From contig DFDG01000129.1 of the NCBI GenBank assembly GCA_002367815.1, positions 4,086-12,132 on the forward strand: DNA of 8,047 bases, written 5' to 3'. The position numbers and the translations under genes are program-made. This document shows positions 1 to 6,208 of this stretch, piece by piece. The DNA comes from Opitutaceae bacterium UBA3033. GTDB taxonomy: Bacteria > Verrucomicrobiota > Verrucomicrobiia > Opitutales > Opitutaceae. The number at the start of each line of letters is the position of its first letter. Position 1 is the stretch's first letter. The notes under the pieces were generated by a model. It did no database searches, was not told where the DNA came from, and saw only the letters and a list, made by a program, of their open reading frames with translations.

Positions 1-563
1 CGCTTCGCCGTGGCGATGGCCTGCAACCCCGCCACACCTGCCCCAATAATAAATACCCGCGCAGGCATGATTGTGCCTGCCGGGGTCATCATCATCGGTA
101 ACGCCATCTGTAAACGTTGCGCCGCCTCGATCACCGCCGCGTAACCCGCAAGACTGGCCTGTGAGCTGAGCGCATCCATTTTCTGCGCCAAGGTGGTGCG
201 CGGGATCATTTCCAAACTTGCCGCGCTGATTCCTGCACTGGCAAAAGCCGCAATCAGCTCAGGCTCGTTGAAGGGATCGAGAAAACTCAAACTCCATGAA
301 CCGCGCTTCATCATCTCGATATCCGCCTTGGTCGGTTTGCGCACACGCATCACCAAATCTGCCGCGGCCATGGCCGCGGCATGATCCACCACCATCTTCA
401 CGCCTGCTTCGACGTAGGCCGCATCGGGATAGTTGGAGAGGAGGCCAAGCCCCGGCTGAGCCTGCATCACCAGCCCAAGTTTTACCAGACCAGCAGCGCT
501 GGCCGGGGTTAAAGCGGCCCGGGTCTCACCTTTTTCAGTCTCAGCAATTACATAACAATTCAT
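1..563 (-). CDS. pntA: NAD(P) transhydrogenase subunit alpha, N-terminal part (partial)
   Basis: Reading the minus strand from the ATG at 563-561 gives 187 codons with no stop before the window edge, so the 3' part is missing. The product belongs to the proton-translocating NAD(P)+ transhydrogenase alpha subunit, the NAD(H)-binding partner of membrane-bound PntB. The enzyme couples hydride transfer between NADH and NADP+ to proton flow across the inner membrane. The N-terminus has the AlaDH/PNT signature ETRAALTP (residues 13-20). Later come the family hallmarks IPRTTLAQKMDALSSQASLAG (starts at about residue 120) and the Rossmann entry GAGVAGLQA (about 174-182). The Ile-Gly-Ala-Gly turn is intact. 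The start is the only in-frame ATG before ETRAALTP, but no Shine-Dalgarno sequence precedes it. It is divergent from asnS. Whether the gene is the single-chain form or the split pntAA form cannot be seen here. Confidence 0.93.
   Translation of the reverse strand, partial: MNCYVIAETEKGETRAALTPASAAGLVKLGLVMQAQPGLGLLSNYPDAAYVEAGVKMVVDHAAAMAAADLVMRVRKPTKADIEMMKRGSWSLSFLDPFNEPELIAAFASAGISAASLEMIPRTTLAQKMDALSSQASLAGYAAVIEAAQRLQMALPMMMTPAGTIMPARVFIIGAGVAGLQAIATAK
360..381. repeat. Perfect 22-bp palindrome inside pntA
   Basis: Bases 360-381 read identically on both strands, with the core GCGGCCATGGCCGC. They lie inside the pntA reading frame and encode Ala-Ala-Ala-Met-Ala-Ala-Ala. The arms (11 bp each, no spacer) could extrude only as a tight cruciform. 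A chance product of alternating Ala codons is the simplest reading. Confidence 0.9.
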
Positions 564-644
564 ACGCAAAAAGTTTCACTACCCACCTTGGTCAAATTGG
601 TTGCCACCCGGCACAGCGCAACGCCAATTCGAGTATCCCGGTAA

Positions 645-674
645 TTATCAACCCTGCGTGGGATCGGATATTAT
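645..674 (+). promoter_or_regulatory. Possible sigma70-type promoter for asnS
   Basis: TTATCA (645-650) and TATTAT (669-674) are separated by 18 bp and match the -35 and -10 consensus at 4 of 6 and 5 of 6 positions. The -10 box lies 48 bases upstream of the preferred asnS ATG and downstream of the divergent pntA start. The gap 564-722 shows no other clear signal. The call rests on consensus matching only. Confidence 0.35.
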
Positions 675-722
675 TTTTCCTGATTTGCCTCAGTGGCGTC
701 CCTTCGCTTCGTTTCTCAGCAA

Positions 723-2120
723 ATGCAACGCACCCTCGTCAAATTCGCCCACCACGCCACCGAACCGAACGACGCCATCCTGCTCCAAGGTTGGGTGCGC
801 ACCCGCCGTGACGCCAAGGTCTTTTCCTTTATCGAACTCAACGACGGCTCCTGCCTTAAAGGCATGCAGATCATCGTCGATGCCACGCTGCCCGATTACG
901 CCAATGTCGAACGCGCCAATACCGGTGCCTCGATCGAGGTTCGCGGCAAACTTGTTGAATCCAAAGGCGGCGGTCAAAAGTGGGAAGTCGTCGCGGAATC
1001 GTTTACCGTGCTTGGCGAAGCTGACGCCACCTATCCGCTGCAAAAGAAAGGGCACTCGCTGGAGTTCCTGCGTGAAATCGCTCACCTGCGGCCCCGCTCC
1101 AATTTGTTCGGCGCCGTCTTCCGCGTGCGCAGCCGCCTCGCCTACGCGATCCACCAATTTTTCCAAAATAAGGAATTTCATTATGTGCACACGCCAATCA
1201 TCACAGCGAGCGACTGCGAAGGTGCCGGCGAGATGTTTCGCGTTTCCACCCTCGATCAAAAGAAGCCACCGCTGACGCCTGAAGGCGAAGTTGATCACAC
1301 CCAGGACTTCTTTGCCAAGCCGGCCTTCCTCACTGTCAGCGGTCAACTCGAAGCCGAGATTTTTGCCTGTGCCCTGAGCAATGTTTATACCTTTGGTCCG
1401 ACCTTCCGGGCCGAAAACTCCAACACCTCGCGCCACGCTTCCGAGTTTTGGATGATCGAACCCGAAATCGCGTTCTGCGACTTGAACGGCAACATGGATC
1501 TCGCCGAGGAGTTTGTGAAATACCTCATTCGTGACGTAAAGGAGCATTGCGCGAGCGACCTCGAGTTCTTCTCCAAATTCGTGGATAAGGAATTACTCAG
1601 TCGTCTCGACTTCGTGCTCGAAAAACTCTTCGTGCGCTGCAGTTACACCGAAGCCATCGAGATTCTCACCGCCAGCGGTAAAACTTGGGAGCATCCGGTC
1701 GCCTGGGGCGACAACCTGCAATCCGAACATGAACGCTTCCTCGCCGAGGAACACTTCAAGTGTCCGGTCACGCTCTACAATTATCCGCGTTCACTGAAGC
1801 CGTTCTATATGCGCGTGAATGAAAACTGCGCTCCTGATCGTGAAACCGTCTGCGCAATGGATCTGCTAGTGCCCGGCATCGGCGAGATCATCGGCGGCAG
1901 TCAACGTGAGGAACGACTTGAGGTGCTGCGTGAAAACATGGCCCTACATCACCTCAACGAGAAGGACTATTGGTGGTATATCGACCTGCGTCGTTACGGC
2001 ACCGTGCCGCACTCCGGTTTTGGTCTCGGCTTCGAACGCATGCTCATGTTCGTGACCGGAGTCGCCAATATCCGTGATGTGATCCCCTTTGCCCGAATTC
2101 CGGGCACCGCGGAGTTTTAG
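723..2120 (+). CDS. asnS: Asparaginyl-tRNA synthetase
   Basis: This is a class IIb aminoacyl-tRNA synthetase that charges tRNA-Asn with asparagine using ATP in the cytoplasm. The product (465 residues from ATG 723) matches E. coli AsnRS in length and motif order. The N-terminal OB-fold anticodon-binding domain contains GWVRTRRD (residues 23-30). The catalytic core has the motif 1 region TPIITASDCEGAGEMFRVST (157-176), motif 2 with FRAENSNTSRHASEFWMIEPE (starts 228) and motif 3 GFGLGFER (432-439). ATP-site segments PGIGEIIGGSQREERL (384-399) and DYWWYIDLRRYGTVPHSG (starts 415) are also present. An in-frame GTG at 693 would add 10 residues. ATG 723 was chosen because it places GWVRTRRD at the same distance from the N-terminus as in E. 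coli. Neither start has a Shine-Dalgarno sequence. Having AsnRS implies direct Asn-tRNA charging, although a GatCAB route could coexist. Confidence 0.97.
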   Translation: MQRTLVKFAHHATEPNDAILLQGWVRTRRDAKVFSFIELNDGSCLKGMQIIVDATLPDYANVERANTGASIEVRGKLVESKGGGQKWEVVAESFTVLGEADATYPLQKKGHSLEFLREIAHLRPRSNLFGAVFRVRSRLAYAIHQFFQNKEFHYVHTPIITASDCEGAGEMFRVSTLDQKKPPLTPEGEVDHTQDFFAKPAFLTVSGQLEAEIFACALSNVYTFGPTFRAENSNTSRHASEFWMIEPEIAFCDLNGNMDLAEEFVKYLIRDVKEHCASDLEFFSKFVDKELLSRLDFVLEKLFVRCSYTEAIEILTASGKTWEHPVAWGDNLQSEHERFLAEEHFKCPVTLYNYPRSLKPFYMRVNENCAPDRETVCAMDLLVPGIGEIIGGSQREERLEVLRENMALHHLNEKDYWWYIDLRRYGTVPHSGFGLGFERMLMFVTGVANIRDVIPFARIPGTAEF

Positions 2121-2196
2121 GATCAAGCGTTCCCATAAGGGCAATAGTTTGGATTAGCGCTAGTTCATCACGGTCCACATGGCATTACCATTGCTG

Positions 2197-2226
2197 TTAC
2201 CCAACGCAAATTATTTTCATTATAAG
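2197..2226 (+). promoter_or_regulatory. Weak candidate promoter upstream of the 2291 gene
   Basis: TATAAG (2221-2226) is a plausible -10 element, preceded by TTACCC (2197-2202) at 18-bp spacing, which is a poor -35. It lies about 65 bases upstream of the ATG at 2291. The rest of the gap 2121-2290 has no clear intrinsic terminator for asnS. Confidence 0.2.
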
Positions 2227-2253
2227 GAAGATCGGTAGCCTTGCCCACGTTTC

Positions 2254-2273
2254 TAGCCTGTGACCACGGGCTA
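2254..2273. promoter_or_regulatory. 20-bp dyad-symmetric site, possible operator or leader hairpin
   Basis: The half-sites TAGCCTGTGA and the complement of the right half, TAGCCCGTGG, agree at 8 of 10 positions, giving a centred dyad with no spacer. It ends 17 bases before the ATG at 2291 and lies downstream of the candidate -10 element. It could therefore be a repressor operator in the transcribed leader, or fold as an RNA hairpin next to the start codon. The symmetry is visible; the function is inferred. Confidence 0.35.
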
Positions 2274-2290
2274 ATTCCCCCTCTACAAAC

Positions 2291-2881
2291 ATGATGAATG
2301 AATTTTACCTTAAGATTATGGCAGGCGGGCTGGCCTTGTCCGTTACGGCCACAATGTCTGCGCAAACCGTTACGGCTGTCTTCGTCGGCAAAGGCACCTC
2401 ATATGTGCAAACCGATGCCTCCACCGTCATCGTTAATCCCCAAACTGTCGGCCTAAACTACGGGGGTGCCTATAGCTTTGGCGCAACTGTGAATGGCACC
2501 AGTTTGAGTGCCCCCACCATCACGCTGGCGGCGGGGTCCACCCAGGCTGCCACCAATACCTCGGCCCATAATGGAGGCATGTTGAGTTTCAACGTTGATG
2601 ACGATGCGTGGCAATATGGATCGCCCAATTTCAATAACTGGGGTGCCACTACAGCCGGTGAAATCGACACCCTCTTTGCCAACGGCAATTACACGGTTTC
2701 TGTCCCCACTTTTTTACCGGTAACCCTTAACCTCACAACCCCGGGGGTCGCCCTCAATACCCCGCAATTCTCCCTAACCGGGGGCACTTGGTCGAGTGGG
2801 GGCAGTCGTTCCTTGCGCATCGATGCCCAAGGTAAAGCCCTTGGCATGGCGCTGCTCGAAATGCCCATCCATTTTCCATGA
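2291..2881 (+). CDS. Secreted protein of unknown function, probably C-terminally truncated
   Basis: I do not recognise a named family. The product is 196 residues. A basic, then hydrophobic N-terminus (residues 1-24, ending ATMSA before QTVTA) looks like a Sec signal peptide. The mature part is rich in Thr, Ser, Gly and Asn with few charges, as in extracellular beta-rich proteins of environmental bacteria. Short motifs stand out: TNTSAHNGGMLSF, DDDAWQYG, NFNNWGATTAGEIDTLFANGNY and FSLTGGTWSSGG. The last 30 residues change character (SLRIDAQGKALGMALLEMPIHFP), with no PEP-CTERM or other sorting signal, which suggests loss of the original C-terminus. The stop codon overlaps the next start as ATGA, so the downstream enoyl-CoA hydratase gene is probably translated by coupling. 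No Shine-Dalgarno sequence is seen, and a dyad lies just upstream. Export is likely; the role is unknown. Confidence 0.65.
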   Translation: MMNEFYLKIMAGGLALSVTATMSAQTVTAVFVGKGTSYVQTDASTVIVNPQTVGLNYGGAYSFGATVNGTSLSAPTITLAAGSTQAATNTSAHNGGMLSFNVDDDAWQYGSPNFNNWGATTAGEIDTLFANGNYTVSVPTFLPVTLNLTTPGVALNTPQFSLTGGTWSSGGSRSLRIDAQGKALGMALLEMPIHFP

Positions 2882-3666
2882 CCGCAACCCCCATCCCACT
2901 TCTTATCTCCACCGCAGGTCCGGTCACGACCCTGACGCTAAACCGGCCCAATAAACGCAATGCCCTCAATATCGCGTTACTCGAAGCACTGATTGCGGCC
3001 ATTGAGCAAGCCGATGCAGATGCCTCGCAAAGGGTGTTGATTATCCGCGGCGCGGGAACCGTATTTTGCGCAGGTCTTGATCTTAGCGAAGCGCAGGACG
3101 CCGACCGAGCTCATCTATCCGCCAACTTGGTCGCGCAGAGTCTTTTAAAGCTGAGCTCTTCACGACTCGCCACCGTCGCCGCGGTGCACGGGGCGGCGAT
3201 TGCCGGGGGCGCCGGCTTAATGAGCGCCTGCGACTTTACCGTGGCCACGCGCACGACAAAATTCGGATTCCCTGAAGTGCGCCGGGGGCTCGTTGCGGGA
3301 TTGATCATGACTTTTTTGCGTCGCCAACTCCGTGAACGAGATGTCCGCGAACTCCTGATTCTCGGGGAAATTTTTGGCTCCGATCAGGCCCTTAATATCG
3401 GCCTGCTTAATCGCATTGTCGGCGACGTGGAATCCTTGGATCAAGCCGTGCAGACCCTGATCTCATCAATTCTCCAGGGTGCCCCTGAAGCCATTACTCG
3501 CACGAAAAAATTATTGGGCGACATGTGGCCGCATACCCTGCAACACGACTTGGACCACGCTCTGGCTTTTCATATGGAAGCACGTAATTCCGCCGAAGCG
3601 AAAGAAGGAATTGCGGCCTATCATGAGAAACGAGCGCCCAACTGGGCGCCAGAAAAACTTCCTTAA
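2878..3666 (+). CDS. Enoyl-CoA hydratase/isomerase (crotonase) family protein
   Basis: This 262-residue protein is the usual length of a single-domain crotonase, a cytoplasmic acyl-CoA enzyme fold that trimerises. The N-terminal strand and helix LTLNRPNKRNALN (19-31) bind CoA. FCAGLDLSE (63-71) supplies the first oxyanion-hole amide, and HGAAIAGGAGLMSACDF (104-120) supplies the second. FPEVRRGL (131-138) carries Glu133, which aligns with the catalytic Glu164 of rat mitochondrial enoyl-CoA hydratase. The position of Glu144 in that enzyme is Gly113 here, so only one of the two classical glutamates is present. A simple hydratase mechanism is therefore doubtful; an isomerase, another crotonase activity or a changed acid/base is possible. 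The C-terminal AKEGIAAYHEKRAPNW (about 241-256) is typical of the family. The gene overlaps the upstream stop by four bases and converges on the minus-strand gene 17 bases away. The substrate cannot be told. Confidence 0.88.
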   Translation: MTATPIPLLISTAGPVTTLTLNRPNKRNALNIALLEALIAAIEQADADASQRVLIIRGAGTVFCAGLDLSEAQDADRAHLSANLVAQSLLKLSSSRLATVAAVHGAAIAGGAGLMSACDFTVATRTTKFGFPEVRRGLVAGLIMTFLRRQLRERDVRELLILGEIFGSDQALNIGLLNRIVGDVESLDQAVQTLISSILQGAPEAITRTKKLLGDMWPHTLQHDLDHALAFHMEARNSAEAKEGIAAYHEKRAPNWAPEKLP

Positions 3667-3669
3667 AGG

Positions 3670-3713
3670 AAAGCCCCGATTTTCTATTCCGCCGCCTTGT
3701 CTTCGGGCTTTTT
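3670..3713 (+). terminator. Weak candidate terminator after the crotonase gene
   Basis: AAAGCCC (3670-3676) can pair with GGGCTTT (3705-3711) and is followed by further T residues. The 28-nt loop is long, and the right arm lies within the end of the convergent gene. Convergent genes so close together need some stop signal, but this one is not convincing. Confidence 0.25.
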
Positions 3714-5225
3714 CGCCGAGCGCGGAGGACGGGCTTTTTTTGCTTTGGGTTTGGTTTCCGCATTGTCCGGTGCTTCCTCCGTCTTGGCCTCGGCGTTCGT
3801 CGCTTCGGCGTTAACTTCTGCATCGGCGTTTTCCGCACTCACTTCCGACGCCTTGGCGTGCAGCATGAGAACAGCTTTGGCATTAATACTTAACCAAATG
3901 CTTTCCCCCGAGCGCTCCAGGGTATGCGGTTTCTCGCGGGATTTTTCCGGCACCTTGAGTCCAATCGACACCAACGCGGCAACTAGATCGTCCATTGGTT
4001 TCTCCATCTGCTCCGCCAGCTGACTCACTTCCGCCGTAGCTCCATTTTTCCCGGCTTTGAGTAAAGGCCGGATCACGGTGAGAATATCGTCCACCGCCGT
4101 GGGGGCACCAACCTGAGCTTCATCCGTCTGCTTTTCGCTACCATTGATCCATACGGCTCCGCGCGGATCCTTGTTGAACCACCAAATTTCTGCACCGATT
4201 TCCGTAACCTTGGGTTCATCGCCGTTCTTCTCCGGCAGTTTCAGACCCATTTCGATAAACGCGGCCTGCAATTCGCTTTCAGGGCATTTCAAGGCCCGTG
4301 AAAGAAAAATCATACTCCCGGCATGACCTTTCCCATGCCGGTTGCGGCGCATGTTGGGGCGTATCTTGGACAACAGATCCTCGCCCTTTGGCAGCTCGCC
4401 GGCCTTTCCTTTTTTTGGCTGTTCTATTTTCTTTTCTGCAACATCCGCCTTGGGCTCGGCTGCCTGCTTTTTGCCTTTGGTCTTGGGCTCAACTTCAAAC
4501 TCAATTGGTTGACCGGCCACCACCCGGAAGACCGGCACTGGTTTTTCCTTGGTGTTGATCCATAGTTCGCCGCGGCGATTGGTATTCACCCAAAACAGAT
4601 CGCCATCATATTCGAGGTAGGCCGCCTTGGTGTCTTCATCCTCCGGCATTTCAAAGCCACATTCTTTCAGCGCACCGATCACCTCGACGTCGTCAAAGCC
4701 CCATTTCTTGGCAAGAAAGTCCACGCCCACTGCCATGCCGGGACCGCGTTGATTGCGGCGCATGTGCGGCCGGATTGCTTCAAAAAAGGTGGGGAGTTCG
4801 TCCTCTTCGACCAGATTATCCCAATCGTCTTTGCTCTCTTCATCTTCGGCGTCCGGATCCAAATCACGGGAAGTATCAACCGGACTGCGGTAGCCATCAT
4901 CCGTATCACGGGAGACCGGCACGTCATCCTCGCCGCCTTCAGCCGTCGGACCCGTGGATATGCCCTTGAACTTGGCCTCAAATTCCGCACGCAGTTTTTC
5001 GGCTTCCGCCTTGGCTGCGCTGGCGGCCGCGTCCTGCAAGGTCCAGTCACGCTGGGTCGAACGCCGAGCCAAGCCGCTGAAACCGAGTGGATTGTCGGGC
5101 AACGTTCGAAAAGAGATGATTTCCCATTCTTCTTTGCCGAGATCGCCCAGAAATTTTTCCAACATCGCCGGGGTGGCGAAACCGCCCTTACCGCTGGAGA
5201 TGACCTTGTATTCCCAAATTGCCAT
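3684..5225 (-). CDS. Unknown protein: DUF4177-like N-terminus, three winged-helix-like repeats, basic tail
   Basis: The function is not known to me. The 513-residue product has a clear modular layout. Residues 1-40 (WEYKVISSG...LGDLGKEEWEIISFR) resemble the small DUF4177 fold, whose hallmark is W-E-Y-K-V followed by L-x-x-L-G-x-x-G/E-W-E. Residues 65-88 form a short charged helix, possibly a coiled coil, and 96-143 are strongly acidic. Three tandem units follow at 144-229, 280-365 and 378-458. Each has a helix with IRP, a helix-turn-helix-like stretch ending in G-x-x-x-PE, and a beta hairpin with W. Linkers and tail are Lys/Ala/Glu-rich, and the C-terminus (KPKAKKARPPRSAKK) is histone-H1-like. 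No signal peptide or membrane segment is present. A cytoplasmic nucleic-acid-binding role is plausible but inferred. The ATG at 5225-5223 directly precedes the DUF4177-like motif, with a weak AGGA about 13 bases upstream. It diverges from the rsuA-like gene across an inverted repeat. Confidence 0.85.
   Translation of the reverse strand: MAIWEYKVISSGKGGFATPAMLEKFLGDLGKEEWEIISFRTLPDNPLGFSGLARRSTQRDWTLQDAAASAAKAEAEKLRAEFEAKFKGISTGPTAEGGEDDVPVSRDTDDGYRSPVDTSRDLDPDAEDEESKDDWDNLVEEDELPTFFEAIRPHMRRNQRGPGMAVGVDFLAKKWGFDDVEVIGALKECGFEMPEDEDTKAAYLEYDGDLFWVNTNRRGELWINTKEKPVPVFRVVAGQPIEFEVEPKTKGKKQAAEPKADVAEKKIEQPKKGKAGELPKGEDLLSKIRPNMRRNRHGKGHAGSMIFLSRALKCPESELQAAFIEMGLKLPEKNGDEPKVTEIGAEIWWFNKDPRGAVWINGSEKQTDEAQVGAPTAVDDILTVIRPLLKAGKNGATAEVSQLAEQMEKPMDDLVAALVSIGLKVPEKSREKPHTLERSGESIWLSINAKAVLMLHAKASEVSAENADAEVNAEATNAEAKTEEAPDNAETKPKAKKARPPRSAKKPEDKAAE
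3852..4094 (-). repeat. Winged-helix-like protein repeat, copy 3 (degenerate)
   Basis: This codes for residues 378-458. It keeps IRP, the helix pair ending MDDLVAALVSIGLKVPEKS and a following strand ESIWLSINAK. It has lost the basic MRRN motif (LLKAG instead) and the RG-x-x-WIN end of the hairpin found in copies 1 and 2. Confidence 0.7.
4131..4388 (-). repeat. Winged-helix-like protein repeat, copy 2
   Basis: This codes for residues 280-365. The order of motifs is IRPNMRRN, then FLSRALKCPESELQAAF, then EMGLKLPE, then IWWFN with RGAVWIN. Together they suggest helix, helix-turn-helix and a two-stranded wing. The domain name is inferred from the pattern. Confidence 0.75.
4539..4796 (-). repeat. 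Winged-helix-like protein repeat, copy 1
   Basis: This codes for residues 144-229. It shares with copy 2 the sequence IRP-x-MRRN, the pattern FL-x-(K/R), E-x-G-(F/L), PE and the hairpin FWVN...RGELWIN. It is followed by a Val/Glu-rich stretch and a Lys-rich linker that separate it from copy 2. Confidence 0.75.
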
Positions 5226-5250
5226 AAATGTTAATAAATCCTAAAGGTCA

Positions 5251-5265
5251 GGCATCCCAGATGCC
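5251..5265. promoter_or_regulatory. Small hairpin in the leader of the triple-repeat gene
   Basis: GGCAT (5251-5255) and ATGCC (5261-5265) form a 5-bp stem with a 5-nt loop, about 26 bases upstream of the minus-strand start at 5225. There is no T-tract, so it is not an intrinsic terminator. Its significance is unclear. Confidence 0.25.
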
Positions 5266-5307
5266 ACCCCCATTGCCGAGCTAAATCTGGTTCAGAACGT
5301 GATTAAA

Positions 5308-5377
5308 GACCGGGTCACGGCATCAAATAACCAAGATCCAACCTGAAGCAAAGTGGCGATGATGTCGTGACCCGGTC
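5308..5377. repeat. Large inverted repeat (18-bp arms, 34-bp spacer) between divergent genes
   Basis: The left arm GACCGGGTCACGGCATCA (5308-5325) and the complement of the right arm (5360-5377), GACCGGGTCACGACATCA, match at 17 of 18 positions. Each outer end is itself a small palindrome, GACC-S-GGTC, at 5308-5316 and 5369-5377, with centres 61 bp apart. The element sits between two divergent start codons (5225 and 5456). It could be a pair of operator sites for a looping regulator, a structured RNA, or a small non-autonomous mobile or REP-like unit. No U-tract suggests a terminator, and no target duplication is visible at the ends. The rest of 5226-5455 holds no gene that I can support. Confidence 0.85.
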
Positions 5378-5455
5378 CTTACTCCAACCGCCGACAATGT
5401 CTCCGGGGTATTATTTTCGTCGTGTCCTTGATCCCGTACCTGTTTGCATGCCCCC

Positions 5456-6148
5456 ATGCGCCGGCTCGATCAACTCCTCGCCAATCTCGGCTACTGTTCC
5501 CGCCGGGAAGCTCGCGAATGGGTCCGGATAGGTCGGGTGACCGTGACCGGCAAGGTCGTGGATGATTTCGGCAAAAAAGTGACGGCAGCGGATGTGCGGG
5601 TGGACGGTGAGCCGCTTGATCATCCCGATGGCCTGTTATTGCTCGTGCACAAACCCACGGGCCTGGTTTGTTCGCATGACGAAAGCGAAGGACCCAATGT
5701 CTATTCGCTGCTGCCACCCCGATGGAGGCAACGCAACCCACAGGTCACCAGCATTGGTCGGCTCGACAAGGACACCAGCGGTCTGCTGTTACTCACGGAT
5801 CAATCCGCCTTGGTTCACCGGCTGACCTCCCCCAAACACAAGGTGCCAAAATTATACCGGGCGACACTGGATGGCGCCCCCCCCTCCGACCTTGCCGCAC
5901 TTTTCGCCAGTGGCACGCTACAACTGGACGGGGAACAAGCTCCGTGCGCTCCGGCTGAGCTGAAAGTCACCGGACCCCTGGAGGCCGAACTCACTTTGAC
6001 CGAAGGCAAATACCATCAAGTGCGCCGCATGTTTGCCAGCCAGGGTTGCACCGTGCTCGCCCTGCACCGGGCCAGATTCGGTCAGCTCGAACTTGGCGAC
6101 CTACCGCCCGGCGAATGGCGAGAACTGCCCTTGGATTTTTTTGCCTGA
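5456..6148 (+). CDS. RsuA-type pseudouridine synthase
   Basis: This is a 230-residue member of the RsuA/RluB/E/F family, which converts uridine to pseudouridine in rRNA. E. coli RsuA (231 residues) modifies U516 of 16S rRNA during small-subunit assembly. Residues 1-50 form an S4-like RNA-binding domain (MRRLDQLLANLGYCSRREAR, GRVTVTG). The catalytic domain has KPTGLVCS (66-73) and the signature GRLDKDTSGLLLLTD (101-115), in which Asp104 is the expected nucleophile. TEGKYHQVRRMFA is the conserved C-terminal family motif. Total length and the compact S4 domain favour RsuA over the longer RluB, but the target site is not proven. The ATG at 5456 gives the RsuA-like N-terminus; an upstream in-frame TTG at 5444 would add four residues. 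No Shine-Dalgarno sequence is visible. It is followed by a YhbY gene 60 bases downstream. Confidence 0.92.
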   Translation: MRRLDQLLANLGYCSRREAREWVRIGRVTVTGKVVDDFGKKVTAADVRVDGEPLDHPDGLLLLVHKPTGLVCSHDESEGPNVYSLLPPRWRQRNPQVTSIGRLDKDTSGLLLLTDQSALVHRLTSPKHKVPKLYRATLDGAPPSDLAALFASGTLQLDGEQAPCAPAELKVTGPLEAELTLTEGKYHQVRRMFASQGCTVLALHRARFGQLELGDLPPGEWRELPLDFFA

Positions 6149-6208
6149 GCAACAGGGCTCAAGATCAGCCTTGGCGACAGGGCTAATTTGCGTGAACTTG
6201 ATGACAAT

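Noticed and set aside
690..1547. Long minus-strand reading frame of 285 codons opposite asnS
   Set aside because: It lies wholly antisense to the well-supported asnS gene, shows no recognisable motif and mirrors the codon structure of the opposite strand.
3658..3670. TTCCTT-A-AAGGAA symmetry at the end of the crotonase gene
   Set aside because: A one-base loop cannot form a hairpin, and no U-tract follows.
3494..3838. Minus-strand Arg/Lys-rich frame of 114 codons resembling a basic protein
   Set aside because: It spans the end of the crotonase gene and the tail of the triple-repeat gene in a shifted frame. The basic composition comes from the repetitive Ala/Lys/Glu codons read out of frame.
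4749..5234. Plus-strand frame of 161 codons opposite the triple-repeat gene
   Set aside because: The opposite frame has coherent domains and repeats. This one has no motif and covers the region antisense.
5308..5377. The inverted repeat as an intrinsic terminator
   Set aside because: It lies between two divergent starts, has a 34-nt loop and lacks a U-tract on either side.
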